A stretch of 38,960 nt of DNA, from the NCBI GenBank assembly GCA_036821845.1, contig DAISIT010000021.1, positions 1-38,960 on the forward strand, written 5' to 3'. The number at the start of each line of letters is the position of its first letter. Positions within the stretch are counted from its first letter, which is position 1. Position numbers and translations under genes: made by a program. The notes below the pieces were generated by a model. The model was not told where the DNA came from. It saw only the letters and a program-made list of their open reading frames with translations, and searched no databases. Positions 15,786 through 25,041 of this stretch are shown in pieces. This DNA is from JAEUMD01 sp937950105. Its GTDB lineage: Bacteria > Pseudomonadota > Alphaproteobacteria > Rhizobiales > Hyphomicrobiaceae.

Positions 15786-16007
15786 TCAGCGCGACGGCTC
15801 CGGCGCATTGACGACGACGGCGGCCGGCGTCTCGCTGGCGTCGGCACGGTCGGGCTCGATGGTCGAGTAGAGCAGCCAGGCCCCGCCGCCGAACATGACG
15901 AACAGGATGGCCACGCCGAGCAGAGCCCGCTTCAGCGCCCATGCGAGAGACAGGCGGTTGACCTCGATGGCCGGCGCAACGGCTGATGCAGTATTGTCTG
16001 GTGTCAT
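15786..16007 (-). CDS. small single-pass membrane protein
   Basis: A 73-residue protein with one strong transmembrane helix (about 33-53, ALLGVAILFVMFGGGAWLLY) between a soluble N-terminal third and a short acidic tail. ATG at 16007 follows GAGGGACT. No family is recognised. It sits upstream of the GH114-like trio on the same strand, with a 188-bp gap, and could be part of that unit. Confidence 0.6.
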   Translation of the reverse strand: MTPDNTASAVAPAIEVNRLSLAWALKRALLGVAILFVMFGGGAWLLYSTIEPDRADASETPAAVVVNAPEPSR

Positions 16008-16361
16008 GCAGTCCCTCACCCCGACCAACTCGCGCGGCGCGTCGTCCGACCCCCTCGGCGTGCGCCCGAGTGGTGCGGCGAACACCTTCGCCGCGTCGGG
16101 TCAGCCGTTGTTGCCGATGCACTGGCGGGGGTCAAGCCGGGTACCCCGGAAAGACAGTATTCACGCATCCGCCCGTGGTTTCGTCGCCACGGTTCGAAGC
16201 CTGCCGGCGCGCCGGATCCGTGCACTGCACATCGTGTGCCAGCCGGAGCGGCGCGCGGTCGAGCCGGCGGCAGTGATGCTCCGGGCCGGCGACCTTTCTC
16301 GGGCCGCGCCGCGACGAAACAGCGATAAGTGTTGGGCCGAACTGTGCCGTCCCGCCGTGGG
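16008..16361. other. 354-bp intergenic stretch without a recognised gene
   Basis: It lies between the MFS stop and the small membrane protein start. Short frames here have shadow-like Arg/Ala/Pro composition. A GC palindrome, CCGGGTACCCCGG, lies near 16137-16149. It presumably holds the promoter of the small membrane protein, but no convincing -35/-10 pair was found. Confidence 0.6.
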
Positions 16362-17861
16362 TCAGCGCACGCGCCGGCCAAACGCGATGATCGCCGTGAG
16401 CGGTATCAGCAACTGCAGGACGAGGACGGTGACGTAGAGCGCCGGCAGGGCATCGTAGTTGCCGCGCTGGATGACGAAGGCTTCGTTGAGGTGGCGCGTC
16501 ATCAGCTGCCCGGTGACCAGGGCGAGGTTCATGAACGACGCCATCAGCGCAAACCAGATGGCGCGCTTTGCCGGCGGCGCATAGATCGCGATCAGCGTCA
16601 GCAGCGGGATCATGCTGAGGTTGTCGAGCGGCGACTTCACGGCCGTATCCGCCAGCGCAATGGTCCGCGCGCCGAAGCCGAACACGCGCTCGGTCCACTC
16701 GTGCACGCCGAACACCAGCGACAGGTCGGGCAGCGACAGCACCGCGCCCGCCAGCGTCAGGAACAGCAGCACGCGGGCCACCGGCTGGCGGGTGATGCTG
16801 TCCGACAGCAGCCAAATGGCGACGAGTGCGAGACCCGAGCCGATCTGACCGAGCACACCGAAGAACGCCTCGTCGAATCCGAGCTTGTCGATGGCGAACC
16901 ACCGGGCGCCCTCGCCGACCGCCGGCACCGCGCGGAACGCGAAGATGATGAGGGCGGCATAGAGAATACGCTGGCGCGTCTCGGGCTTCATGTCGGCGGT
17001 GACGCGCGCCAGCATGGCGGCGATGACGACCATCGACACCGCCAGCACGATCTCCTGCGCGTGTGGCACGTCGGCGGCGAGCAGGGCGGTGATGAACAGT
17101 CCGAAGGCAAGTCCGGCACCGAGCAGCCGCCAGTCGGTCGGCCGCGTCTCGCTGGTGTCGAGACGCACGAGCAGCGCGCCGGTGATCGAGATCGCCGGCA
17201 CGACGAGGCCGATCAGGAACACGGTCTCGTAGTCGAACACCTGCGCCAGCCAGCCGGCGAGGCCCGCCGTCAGGAAGATACCCATCGACAGGGCGAGACG
17301 GCCGAGCACCTGCACCATGCCGAGGTCGTGGTCGATGTCGGCCTGCGCGCGCGGACTGCCGTCGGGCAACGTGCGGGCGACGACCTCGGTGCTCATGGCG
17401 TCGGCGACGACGTCCTGCAGCACGACGCCGGTGACGGAGAGCAGCGAGGCGGCGACGTACATGTGCTCGGGCGCCATCCACGTCAGCCAGCCGCCGGCGG
17501 TGCCCGCCAGCATGACCAGCGACAGCGCGATCAGGCCGGCGCCGAGGAACACGTAGATGCGCCGCCGCGAGCCGAGGATGGCGACCGTATCGACGATCTC
17601 GCCGAACACCATCTTGATGGCCCACGGCAGCGTCAGCCAGACGCCCAGACTGGCGAGATCGGCCGGTGACAGCGTCAGCGTCTTCTTCACCCAGAAGCTG
17701 TCGGCGACCCCGACGATGCCGAGCGCACCGTAGGAGAAGTACACCATGAGCAGCGGAACGTAGGTCAGTCGCAGCGCCGCGAGTGGAGCAAGCACCGCCG
17801 CCCGCAGCCGTTCTGCCATCCCCGGCGGCGCCGGCTGGAGGGAGCCCGAAGTCTCAGCCAT
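16362..17861 (-). CDS. MFS transporter, BT1/LplT-like
   Basis: A 499-residue inner-membrane protein with about 12 hydrophobic helices. Near the N-terminus are LTLPWAIKMVFGEIVDTVAILGSRRR and later VVLQDVVADAMSTEV, resembling the loop motifs of BT1-type (folate/pteridine) and related MFS carriers. It is encoded 21 bp after an Aas-type acyl-ACP synthetase. In enterobacteria an MFS flippase (LplT) pairs with Aas to import and re-acylate lysophospholipids; by context this carrier may play that part. The family assignment from sequence (BT1-like) and the role from context (LplT-like) do not fully agree, so the substrate stays open. Confidence 0.8.
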   Translation of the reverse strand: MAETSGSLQPAPPGMAERLRAAVLAPLAALRLTYVPLLMVYFSYGALGIVGVADSFWVKKTLTLSPADLASLGVWLTLPWAIKMVFGEIVDTVAILGSRRRIYVFLGAGLIALSLVMLAGTAGGWLTWMAPEHMYVAASLLSVTGVVLQDVVADAMSTEVVARTLPDGSPRAQADIDHDLGMVQVLGRLALSMGIFLTAGLAGWLAQVFDYETVFLIGLVVPAISITGALLVRLDTSETRPTDWRLLGAGLAFGLFITALLAADVPHAQEIVLAVSMVVIAAMLARVTADMKPETRQRILYAALIIFAFRAVPAVGEGARWFAIDKLGFDEAFFGVLGQIGSGLALVAIWLLSDSITRQPVARVLLFLTLAGAVLSLPDLSLVFGVHEWTERVFGFGARTIALADTAVKSPLDNLSMIPLLTLIAIYAPPAKRAIWFALMASFMNLALVTGQLMTRHLNEAFVIQRGNYDALPALYVTVLVLQLLIPLTAIIAFGRRVR

Positions 17862-17882
17862 CGGGCAACTCCCGCGCGCCGC

Positions 17883-19472
17883 TCACAGCAGCGGCCGGGT
17901 CGCGCGCGCTAGCGCGGTCGTCGCCGGCAGGTCGACCTTGCCGGTTCCCATCACCGGAATGGTGCCGACCACGAGGATGGCGCGCGGCACCCACAGTTCC
18001 GGGATGCCTTCAGCCTTGGCATGAGCAATGAGCGCGTGCTTGTCGGCGTCGGCCTTGTCGGTGACGAGCACCAGTTGCTCGCCCTTGCGGTCGTCGGGCA
18101 GGCTGACGACGACGTGCTGCGCGTCGGGCCAGAGCGAGGCGACAAGGGCCTCGACCGCCGCCAGCGACACCATTTCGCCGCCGATCTTTGCGAACCGCTT
18201 GGCGCGCCCGCGGATGGTGACCACGTTGTCGGCGTCGATGGTGACGATGTCCCCGGTCGAATGCCAGCCACCCTCGGGCGGGTGGACGATGCCGGGCGCG
18301 TGCGCGAACAGGTATCCGGACATGACGTTCGGCCCGCGCACGGACAAGAGCCCGCCTTCGGCGATGCCGTCGACCGGCGTCAGCATGGTCTCGATGCCCG
18401 GCAGCAGCGGGCCGACGCTGCCTGGACGATTGATCTGCGGCAGGTTGCACGAGATCACCGGAGAGCACTCGGTGGCGCCGTATCCCTCGAGGATCGTCGC
18501 ACCGGTCTTGCTCCACATGGTGCGCGTCTGCTCCTTGACGCGCTCGGCTCCGGCGATGACGTAGCGGATGCTGGCGAGATCGTCGGCCTCGGCGGCGCGC
18601 GCATAGCCCTGCAGGAACGTGTCGGTCGCGAACAGCACGGTCGCCTTCGACTGGCGGATCAGCCGGGCCACCTGCTTGTAGTGCAGCGGGCTCGGATAGA
18701 GCACCACCTTCATGCCGCCGAACAGCGGCATCAGCGTCGCCGCCGTCAGGCCGAACGAATGGAACATCGGCAAAGGATTGAGCACGACGTCGGCCGGCGT
18801 CAGCATCTCGCCGGCATGCGCAAGGATCTGGCGGGCGTTGGCGACGAGGTTGGTATTGCTGAGGACGACGCCCTTTGGCGCGCCTTCGGTGCCGGACGTG
18901 AACAGCACGACGCCGGGCTTCTCGGGCGTCAGTGCGCGGCGGCGGTGAAAGGCGGCGGCAGCGAGCGCTCTGGCGGCTCCGCCGAGACGCGCGGCCGTGC
19001 CGATCTCGGCGCGAATATCCTCGAGATAGAGGATGCGTACCGGCTTGCCCGGCACCGGCTCGACGGCTTCGAGGTGGGCGACGACATCCTTCAGGTTGGC
19101 CGTATCGATGAAGCGGCGCGAGGTCAGGAGGGTGCGGATCGGCGCCGTGCGGATGGCGGAGGCGAGGTTGCGGTGCCCGGCGGTGAAGTTGAGCATCGCG
19201 GGCGTGCGGCCGTAGGCGCTGAGCGCCATCAGTGTCACCACCGCGCCTGAGGCGTTCGGCAGCAGCACGCCGACCGGATAGCCGGGCGGGCACACCGCCT
19301 CCAGTTTGCCGCCGAGCACGATGGCGGCCTGGATCAGCCGGCGGTACGTCAGCGTCTGCCCGTCGGCGTCGGCGACGATTTCCTTGGTCATGCCGTGCTC
19401 GCGCGCGGCCTCCAGCAGGGCCTCGAACAGGGTGCGACGGGCGCGCTGGGCGTCGAAGGGGGCGGCGGGCAT
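17883..19472 (-). CDS. AMP-dependent acyl-ACP/acyl-CoA synthetase, Aas-type ligase domain only
   Basis: A 529-residue ANL-superfamily enzyme. It activates a fatty acid with ATP to acyl-AMP and transfers it to ACP or CoA. The P-loop-like motif LFTSGTEGAPKGV is at 190-202; LEGYGATECSPV and the STGDIVTIDADN-V-IRGRAKR hinge follow, and the final PVMGTGKVD region includes the catalytic Lys. The opening RRTLFEALLEAAREHG and LTYRRLIQAAIVLGGKL resembles the ligase half of Aas, but the PlsC-type acyltransferase half (H-x4-D) is absent. It is followed by the MFS gene in the same unit. The ATG at 19472 has only a weak ribosome site. Confidence 0.87.
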   Translation of the reverse strand: MPAAPFDAQRARRTLFEALLEAAREHGMTKEIVADADGQTLTYRRLIQAAIVLGGKLEAVCPPGYPVGVLLPNASGAVVTLMALSAYGRTPAMLNFTAGHRNLASAIRTAPIRTLLTSRRFIDTANLKDVVAHLEAVEPVPGKPVRILYLEDIRAEIGTAARLGGAARALAAAAFHRRRALTPEKPGVVLFTSGTEGAPKGVVLSNTNLVANARQILAHAGEMLTPADVVLNPLPMFHSFGLTAATLMPLFGGMKVVLYPSPLHYKQVARLIRQSKATVLFATDTFLQGYARAAEADDLASIRYVIAGAERVKEQTRTMWSKTGATILEGYGATECSPVISCNLPQINRPGSVGPLLPGIETMLTPVDGIAEGGLLSVRGPNVMSGYLFAHAPGIVHPPEGGWHSTGDIVTIDADNVVTIRGRAKRFAKIGGEMVSLAAVEALVASLWPDAQHVVVSLPDDRKGEQLVLVTDKADADKHALIAHAKAEGIPELWVPRAILVVGTIPVMGTGKVDLPATTALARATRPLL

Positions 19473-19765
19473 GCGACGAGGTGACCTTTTCTGGCGGCGC
19501 GGACATGGCTCGGGGCAGTGCTATCGGCAATAGGGGCAAGGCTCAAGCGGTCGCATCAACCCTGCCGATAGGCCTTCGGCAGACATGAGGCAGTCCGGCA
19601 ACGACCCGAGACGGAGGAAAGCGGAAAAGTGTTCCGCAAACGTAGCGATTAGCGCGCCGCAGATGTGGCGAGACCGAAATTCACATCAAATGCGATGAAA
19701 CGCTTTTACTCGCCTTAAGCACGCATTCGCTAGGTTCTCGCAATGGGGTGTTAAGGAGAAGCGTG

Positions 19766-21469
19766 ATGGCGCGCGGAGGCGAAACCGCGAAACAGGGCCG
19801 GGCAGGAGCGGGCGAACGCCATGGTCGCGGGCTGCGCCGACTTGGCTCCCTCGTCCGAGCCTTTCATCGCGACGAGCAGGGCGCCGTCGCCGTCGTGCTC
19901 AGCATCATGGTCACGGTGATCGTGTTCTTCGCCGCGCTCGCGATCGACAACAGCCGCTTCACCAGCGAGTGGATGCAGGATCGCCAGGCGCTCGACGCCG
20001 CAATTCTCGCCGCCTCCGACGCCATCGGCGACGAAAACCAGGAGGTCTTGGCGAAGGAACGCGGCAAGGCGTTCTATCTCGCCAACCGGCCGGACGGCAA
20101 AGCCGAGGACATCGTCGACATCAAGCTCGATCCGGACACCGGCATCGTCACCGGCGACACGCGCTTCGACTGGAAAGCGACGCTGCTGAAGGCGCTCGGC
20201 TTCGAGAAGGTGAAGCTCGGTGGGCATGCGACGGCGGTGCGCGGCGGCACCGCGGAGGTCGCGCTGGTGCTCGACAATTCCGGCTCGATGTCCGGCACCT
20301 ATATCGAGGACCTGAAAACGGCGGCGGAGAATCTCGTCAATACGGTTTTCACCGGCGCCGAGAGCGACGGGCAGATGAGCGTGTCGGTGGTTCCGTTCGC
20401 GGGCTCGGTCAACGTCGGGCCAGGCTACCGCGGTGCGGCATGGATGGACAACGACGGCGTTTCTCCGCTCGATCGCGAGAACACCATGGACGCGCGCTCG
20501 CGGTTTCAGTTGTTCGACGATCTGGCCGAGGCATGGTCGGGCTGCGTGGAAGTCCGCAAGGCGCCCTACGACGCCGACGACAGCGCGCCCAATACCGAGA
20601 CACCGGCAACACTCTTCACGCCGATGTTCGCGCCCGACGAGCCCGACGATCTCAATTCAGGCGGCAACAGCTATTCGAACAACTATCTTGTCGACGATGG
20701 CGGCACCTGCCCGAAGCAGGAGTGCACCTGTCCGCAGAAGACGAGCGGCGGCAAATGCAAGTCGACGCCGGGCTGGGTGCTGTCTCCGCTCGATACGGCG
20801 ACGGCGCAGGCTCGTGCCTGCAAATACTCCGGCGAGACGGTCGGCTATGCCTCGCCATCGGGCGACAAGTGCCGCCGCGGATCGCTCGATGGGAACGGCC
20901 CCAACGCCTATTGCACCACGCGGCCCCTGCTGCCGCTGTCGACGCGACGTGACGACGTGACGAGTGCCATCCGCGCCATGATCGCCAGCGGCAATACCAA
21001 CATCCCTGAGGGTGTCGCCTGGGGTTGGCGCACGCTGTCGCCCGGGACGCCCTTCACCGAGGGGCGGGCCTACAACGACAAGGACAACAAGAAGATCATG
21101 ATCGTCATGACCGATGGCGAGAACACCTACACGTCGTCGTCCAACCACAACAAGTCGCGCTACGGCGCCCTCGGCTATGCCAAGCCGTATGTGGGCGGCA
21201 CCGGCCGGCTCGGTGCGACCTATTCGTCGTCGGCCTACGTCACCACCATGAACAACCGGCTGACGACGGTCTGCGCCAATGCCAAGGCCGAGGGCATCAA
21301 GATCTACACGGTCGCCTTCCGTCTCGAGAGCAACCCGACGACGCAGGCGCTGCTGAAGGCGTGCGCCTCCGAAACCGGCGACTATTTCGCCGCGTCCGAC
21401 GGCGCGACCCTGATCGAGACATTCCAGAACATCGGCCGCGAAATCTCCAAGCTGCGCATCGCCAGCTGA
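19766..21469 (+). CDS. TadG-like pilus protein with von Willebrand factor A domain
   Basis: A 567-residue protein with an N-terminal TadE/TadG-type segment: a basic stretch, DEQGAVAVVLS and one TM helix (about 39-61), then a large extracytoplasmic part. The vWA metal site is seen as DNSGSMSG (Asp170, Ser172, Ser174), with TNIPEGVAWGWRTLSP supplying the Thr and IMVMTDGEN the Asp. An insert between (about residues 310-360) is rich in cysteine (CPKQECTCPQ, GGKCKS), unusual for the family and probably disulfide-bonded. TadG-type proteins belong to Tad/Flp pilus systems and are thought to be minor pilins or anchors. ATG at 19766 follows AAGGAGAAGCGTG. Own promoter and terminator flank it. Confidence 0.85.
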   Translation: MARGGETAKQGRAGAGERHGRGLRRLGSLVRAFHRDEQGAVAVVLSIMVTVIVFFAALAIDNSRFTSEWMQDRQALDAAILAASDAIGDENQEVLAKERGKAFYLANRPDGKAEDIVDIKLDPDTGIVTGDTRFDWKATLLKALGFEKVKLGGHATAVRGGTAEVALVLDNSGSMSGTYIEDLKTAAENLVNTVFTGAESDGQMSVSVVPFAGSVNVGPGYRGAAWMDNDGVSPLDRENTMDARSRFQLFDDLAEAWSGCVEVRKAPYDADDSAPNTETPATLFTPMFAPDEPDDLNSGGNSYSNNYLVDDGGTCPKQECTCPQKTSGGKCKSTPGWVLSPLDTATAQARACKYSGETVGYASPSGDKCRRGSLDGNGPNAYCTTRPLLPLSTRRDDVTSAIRAMIASGNTNIPEGVAWGWRTLSPGTPFTEGRAYNDKDNKKIMIVMTDGENTYTSSSNHNKSRYGALGYAKPYVGGTGRLGATYSSSAYVTTMNNRLTTVCANAKAEGIKIYTVAFRLESNPTTQALLKACASETGDYFAASDGATLIETFQNIGREISKLRIAS

Positions 21470-21881
21470 CCGGGCACAGTACGACGTTGCCGGAAAGCAT
21501 CGGGCACCCCGCCTTATTCACAGGCGCGGCCAAAGTGTGCCTGTGCGCCACGCCGGATCGAGCCCGGCAATGGACGGCGCGCGAAAGCGCCTGAGATACA
21601 GGCGCTTTGTCGCGTGCGCGCGGCTCCCTGCGTTCAGCGCAGGCCGTGCCGCCGGCCCGGCACCGGCTGTGGACAAGCTGTTGAGCGCTCTGGGAATGCC
21701 ACAGGTTGCGGGGCCGCGCGCTTCATCCAAACAGCGGTTTCGGCGAAATTGATGACGTCACCTGTCCGTGGGCTCTCGCCGCGACGGGGACTCGTAGCCG
21801 ATCGGCGTCGCCGAAGTCGCGTGCCCTTTGCGTTTTGCGTTCCCGGTCCCAATCGGCTTTTTCTTCGGGGTGAGTTTTCTC
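21470..21881. other. 412-bp gap between tadG-like gene and cpaC
   Basis: It contains the terminator described separately and no convincing gene. In particular, no Flp-pilin-like frame (short, GxxxxEY motif) was found on either strand. The right half should hold the cpaC promoter. Confidence 0.6.
21584..21608 (+). terminator. intrinsic terminator after the tadG-like gene
   Basis: A perfect 10-bp stem, AAAGCGCCTG (21584-21593) with CAGGCGCTTT (21599-21608) and a 5-nt loop, lies 115 bp after the stop and ends in a short T run. Confidence 0.75.
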
Positions 21882-23408
21882 ATGAGCTTCATTCGCAGAT
21901 GCGCTGAGCGCGTCGGCCGGCGATTCGTGCCGCTTGCGCGCGCTACGGTTCTGGCCGCCATCGCTTCGTCGATCGCCGTGACGTTCCACGGTTCGGATGC
22001 CCTTGCACGCGACAACACCAGCGATGGTCAGCATCACTCGAGCATTCGCGTGCCCGCAGGGGTTTCGCTGCCGGTGACGCGGCACGTCAAGATCGGCCTC
22101 AACAAATCGGCTCTCGTCGAGGTGCCCGTCGACCTGCGCAACGTGCTCGTGTCGAATCCGGACGTGGTCGATGCGGTCGTGCAGACGTCGCGTCAGGTCT
22201 ACCTGCTGGCCAAGGAAGTCGGCGAGGCCAACGCCTTCTTCATGGGCCCGGACGGCCAGAAAGTCATGCTGCTCGAGGTGTCGGTCTCGCGCGATCTCTC
22301 GGCTCTGCACGAGATGATCCAGCGGCTGATCCCGGGCTCTCGCGTGCAGGCCGAGATGATGGGCGACAACGTCGTGCTCGCCGGAAGTGTGTCGTCGCCG
22401 GCCGATGCCAGCCGTGCGGCGGAACTCGCCGGACGCTTCATCAAGAACCCGTCGGGTGTCGTCAACCTGCTCGACACGAAATCGAAGGAGCAGGTGCTGC
22501 TCAAGGTGCAGGTCGCCGAGATGCAGCGCGACGGATTGCGGCGGCTCGGCGTCGATCTGCCGGGCGCGGTGGTCCGTTCGGGCAACTTCACGTTCGCCAA
22601 GGTGATCCAGAACGCCTTCCCGGTCACCAGCGCGCTGGTGCCGAAGGCCGATGCGATCGCCGTCGGCGTGCCGCCGGTGGTCAGCGCCGGCACCGCCCTG
22701 CAACCGACGTGGTCGACCAACAATCAATCGGTGACCGCGATGATCGAGGCGCTCGAACGCTCGGGCATCATGCGGACACTGGCCGAGCCGACGCTGACGG
22801 CGATCTCGGGCGAGAGCGCGAAATTCCTGGCCGGCGGCGAATTCCCGGTGCCGATCGCGCAGCAGAACAACTCGATCAGCGTCGAGTGGAAGCAGTTCGG
22901 CGTGTCGGTGTCGTTCAAGCCGGTGGTGCTGACCGAAGGCCGCATCAGCCTGACCATCACCGCCGAGGTGAGCGAGCTGTCGTCGGACGGCGCCGTGAAC
23001 CTGTCCACGATCACGCTGCCGGGCCTCAAGGTGCGCCGGGCCGAAACGACGCTGGAGCTGCCTTCGGGCGCCACGCTCGCCATGGCCGGACTGCTTTCGG
23101 ACGAGACGCGTCAGGGCGCCGAGGGCGTGCCCGGTCTCAAGGAACTGCCGGTGCTCGGCGCGCTGTTCCGCTCCAACGACTTCCGCCGCCGCGAGACAGA
23201 ACTCGTGATCCTGGTGACGCCGTATCTGGCCACGCACGCGCCCAGGGAGGAGCTAGCGAAGCCCGGCGACGGCTACGCGCCGGAGAGCAACCTGCGTGAG
23301 CTGTTCTTCGGCAACATCAATCGTGTCTACGGCCACTCGACTGTTCCGCGCGGGCGCTATCAGGGCGAGTACGGCTTCATCATCGACTACCCGGGAGTGA
23401 AGGGATGA
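21882..23408 (+). CDS. cpaC: Tad/Flp pilus secretin CpaC (RcpA)
   Basis: A 508-residue outer-membrane secretin forming the exit pore for Flp-type pili. After a signal peptide (cleavage near ALARD) comes the pilus/BON-like N-domain (VPVDLRNVLVSNPDVVDAVVQTSRQVYLLAKEVGEANAFF, about 60-110), a second BON-like module (DNVVLAGSVSSPADA), then the secretin core with VLLKVQVAEMQRD, TLAEPTLTAISGESAKFLAGGEFPVP and the closing VPGLKELPVLGALF and TELVILVTPYL. The chosen ATG at 21882 gives the usual length; an upstream ATG at 21828 would add 18 residues. It overlaps cpaD by 4 nt. Confidence 0.93.
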   Translation: MSFIRRCAERVGRRFVPLARATVLAAIASSIAVTFHGSDALARDNTSDGQHHSSIRVPAGVSLPVTRHVKIGLNKSALVEVPVDLRNVLVSNPDVVDAVVQTSRQVYLLAKEVGEANAFFMGPDGQKVMLLEVSVSRDLSALHEMIQRLIPGSRVQAEMMGDNVVLAGSVSSPADASRAAELAGRFIKNPSGVVNLLDTKSKEQVLLKVQVAEMQRDGLRRLGVDLPGAVVRSGNFTFAKVIQNAFPVTSALVPKADAIAVGVPPVVSAGTALQPTWSTNNQSVTAMIEALERSGIMRTLAEPTLTAISGESAKFLAGGEFPVPIAQQNNSISVEWKQFGVSVSFKPVVLTEGRISLTITAEVSELSSDGAVNLSTITLPGLKVRRAETTLELPSGATLAMAGLLSDETRQGAEGVPGLKELPVLGALFRSNDFRRRETELVILVTPYLATHAPREELAKPGDGYAPESNLRELFFGNINRVYGHSTVPRGRYQGEYGFIIDYPGVKG

Positions 23409-24148
23409 GCGGACAAACGCGCACGACGAAGGCTCGCCCGCGTCTTTTGCTGGTGTCGCTGGGCCTGGCCGCTCCGCTGCTCGCCGGGTGCCTCGATCAC
23501 CATGCACGGCTCGATGGGCCGACGGCGGCAACGCTCAACGATCCTGCGAAGCGCCACCCGATCGGCTTCTCGGCGACACGAGAAGCGCTGTACGTCGAGG
23601 TGCCCGGCGGTGGTGACGGACTGAGCGAAAACCAGGCCACCGACATCGTGCGGTTCCTCGATCGCTACAAGTCGGAATCGCAGGGTGCGCTCAAGGTGTC
23701 GGCGCCGTCGTCGGCGCGTCATCACATGTCCGCGTCACGCTCGTTGCGCCAGATCGAGGACATCATCGACCGGGCCGGGATTCCGCCCGAGGCCGTGGAA
23801 CGTGATCGAACGCGGGCACGGGGCGAGCACGCGCCGTCGGTCAAGCTCGCCTACGAGCGTCCGGTCGCCATGCCGCCGCCGTGCGGCAACTGGCCGGAGA
23901 ACCTCGGCCGTGTCGACCGCGAAAAGCTGCCGTATGAAAACTTCGGCTGCGCCACGCAGCGCAATCTGGCCCTGACGGTCGCCAATGCGCGCGATCTTCA
24001 GGTCGCCCAGGAAGAGACGCCGCGCGCGAGCGAGCGTCGCAGTGTGGTGTGGACCAAGTACGTCGGTGCCAGTGCCGGTGCGAGCCCGAGCGGCTCCAAC
24101 GGTAGCGGCTCGGCAGCCGCGGCGTCGCCCGCGACTCCGACGAAGTAA
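23405..24148 (+). CDS. cpaD: CpaD-like pilus assembly lipoprotein
   Basis: A 247-residue outer-membrane lipoprotein: lipobox LLAGC at residues 26-30, then the CpaD domain. The diagnostic C-terminal part is CGNWPENLGR and NFGCATQRNLALTVANARDLQ. A low-complexity Ser/Ala/Gly tail follows. CpaD-type proteins act as pilotins or partners of the CpaC secretin. The start ATG overlaps the cpaC stop (ATGA at 23405-23408), so translation is coupled. In full tad operons the CpaE and CpaF ATPases would come next; here the next gene is a CDF-like transporter, so the operon breaks off. Confidence 0.92.
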   Translation: MSGQTRTTKARPRLLLVSLGLAAPLLAGCLDHHARLDGPTAATLNDPAKRHPIGFSATREALYVEVPGGGDGLSENQATDIVRFLDRYKSESQGALKVSAPSSARHHMSASRSLRQIEDIIDRAGIPPEAVERDRTRARGEHAPSVKLAYERPVAMPPPCGNWPENLGRVDREKLPYENFGCATQRNLALTVANARDLQVAQEETPRASERRSVVWTKYVGASAGASPSGSNGSGSAAAASPATPTK

Positions 24149-24353
24149 TCCTGCCTCGTGCAGCATGTCATCGGGCTCTGCTCACTTCGGTGGCCGGAGC
24201 CCGACGGCGTTTCGGGGCGATGCGAGGTGCAGGCCGTCTGCAGGCTCGCCGCTTCCCGGACGACGAACCACGGCCTATACAGCGCTCCCATATGCTGGAG
24301 GCGAGCCACCGGCGGGTCCACCTGGCCGGATCGTTCGAAAAGACGGAGCGCAC

Positions 24354-24965
24354 ATGAGCGACACTGCCGCCGCGAAAGATGCTCAGCTTCGGCGCACAGT
24401 TCTGACCGTCGCGCTCCTCAATCTCGGTTACTTCGGTGTCGAGGCGACCGTCGCGGCTGCCATATCGTCGGTTGCACTGTTCGCCGACAGCATCGACTTC
24501 CTCGAGGATGCAGCCGTCAACCTGCTGGTGCTCGCGGCCCTCGGCTGGTCGCTGGCGCGGCGGCGGCGAACCGGAATAGCGCTGGCCCTGCTGCTGCTGG
24601 TGCCGGGAATTGCGGCGCTATGGACAGCGGCCGAGAAGCTGTTTGCGACCGAGGCGATCGTTCCGTCCCCCGTACCGCTGACGCTGGCCGGTGTCGGGGC
24701 GCTCGCCGTCAACGCGCTGGCGGCGTACCTGCTCGCGCGCGTGCGCAAGCACGGCGGCAGCCTGACGCTTGCTGCATTTCTCTCGGCCCGCAACGACGTG
24801 ATCGCCAACGTCGCCATCATCGCAGCGGGGCTCGCGACGGCCTGGCTGCAGACGATCTGGCCGGATCTCGTGGTCGGTGTCGGTATCGCAGTGATGAACG
24901 CGGGCGCCGCGTGGGAGGTCTACGAGGCGGCGATGGCTCCGGATGCCGAGGAGGCGCGAGCCTGA
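24354..24965 (+). CDS. CDF-like cation transporter, no C-terminal domain
   Basis: A 203-residue inner-membrane protein with about six helices. LFADSIDFLEDAAVNLLVLAALGW in helix 2 matches the metal-binding D-x3-D pattern of cation diffusion facilitators, and ARNDVIANVAIIAAG in helix 5 is the matching second half-site with Asn/Asp in place of the usual His/Asp. The cytoplasmic metallochaperone-like domain of classical CDF proteins is absent, which is normal for a known short group of 'cation transporter' proteins. The metal is unknown. ATG at 24354 follows GGAGCGCAC. It is convergent with the TadD-like gene. Confidence 0.82.
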   Translation: MSDTAAAKDAQLRRTVLTVALLNLGYFGVEATVAAAISSVALFADSIDFLEDAAVNLLVLAALGWSLARRRRTGIALALLLLVPGIAALWTAAEKLFATEAIVPSPVPLTLAGVGALAVNALAAYLLARVRKHGGSLTLAAFLSARNDVIANVAIIAAGLATAWLQTIWPDLVVGVGIAVMNAGAAWEVYEAAMAPDAEEARA

Positions 24966-24982
24966 CGGCGCTCGAATGCACA

Positions 24983-25012
24983 AACGGCGCAGAGTTGGCA
25001 CTCTGCGCCGTT
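24983..25012. terminator. bidirectional hairpin terminator
   Basis: A perfect 12-bp stem, AACGGCGCAGAG (24983-24994) with CTCTGCGCCGTT (25001-25012) and loop TTGGCA, lies between convergent stops at 24965 and 25042. The T run is short. Confidence 0.85.
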
Positions 25013-25041
25013 CGCTGCAGGGTCGAGACGGGGCGAACGTC

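Noticed and set aside
16180..16210. tRNA-like GGTTCGAAGCC T-loop
   Set aside because: The flanking bases do not pair as a T stem, and no acceptor, D or anticodon arms can be drawn.
21537..21752. 71-codon frame between the tadG-like gene and cpaC, considered as a pilin
   Set aside because: It has no leader-peptidase site, no GxxxxEY motif and no hydrophobic helix, and it runs through the terminator hairpin.
21723..23237. 504-codon minus-strand frame antisense to cpaC
   Set aside because: Low-complexity His/Arg/Asp-rich shadow of a secretin gene with all family motifs on the plus strand.
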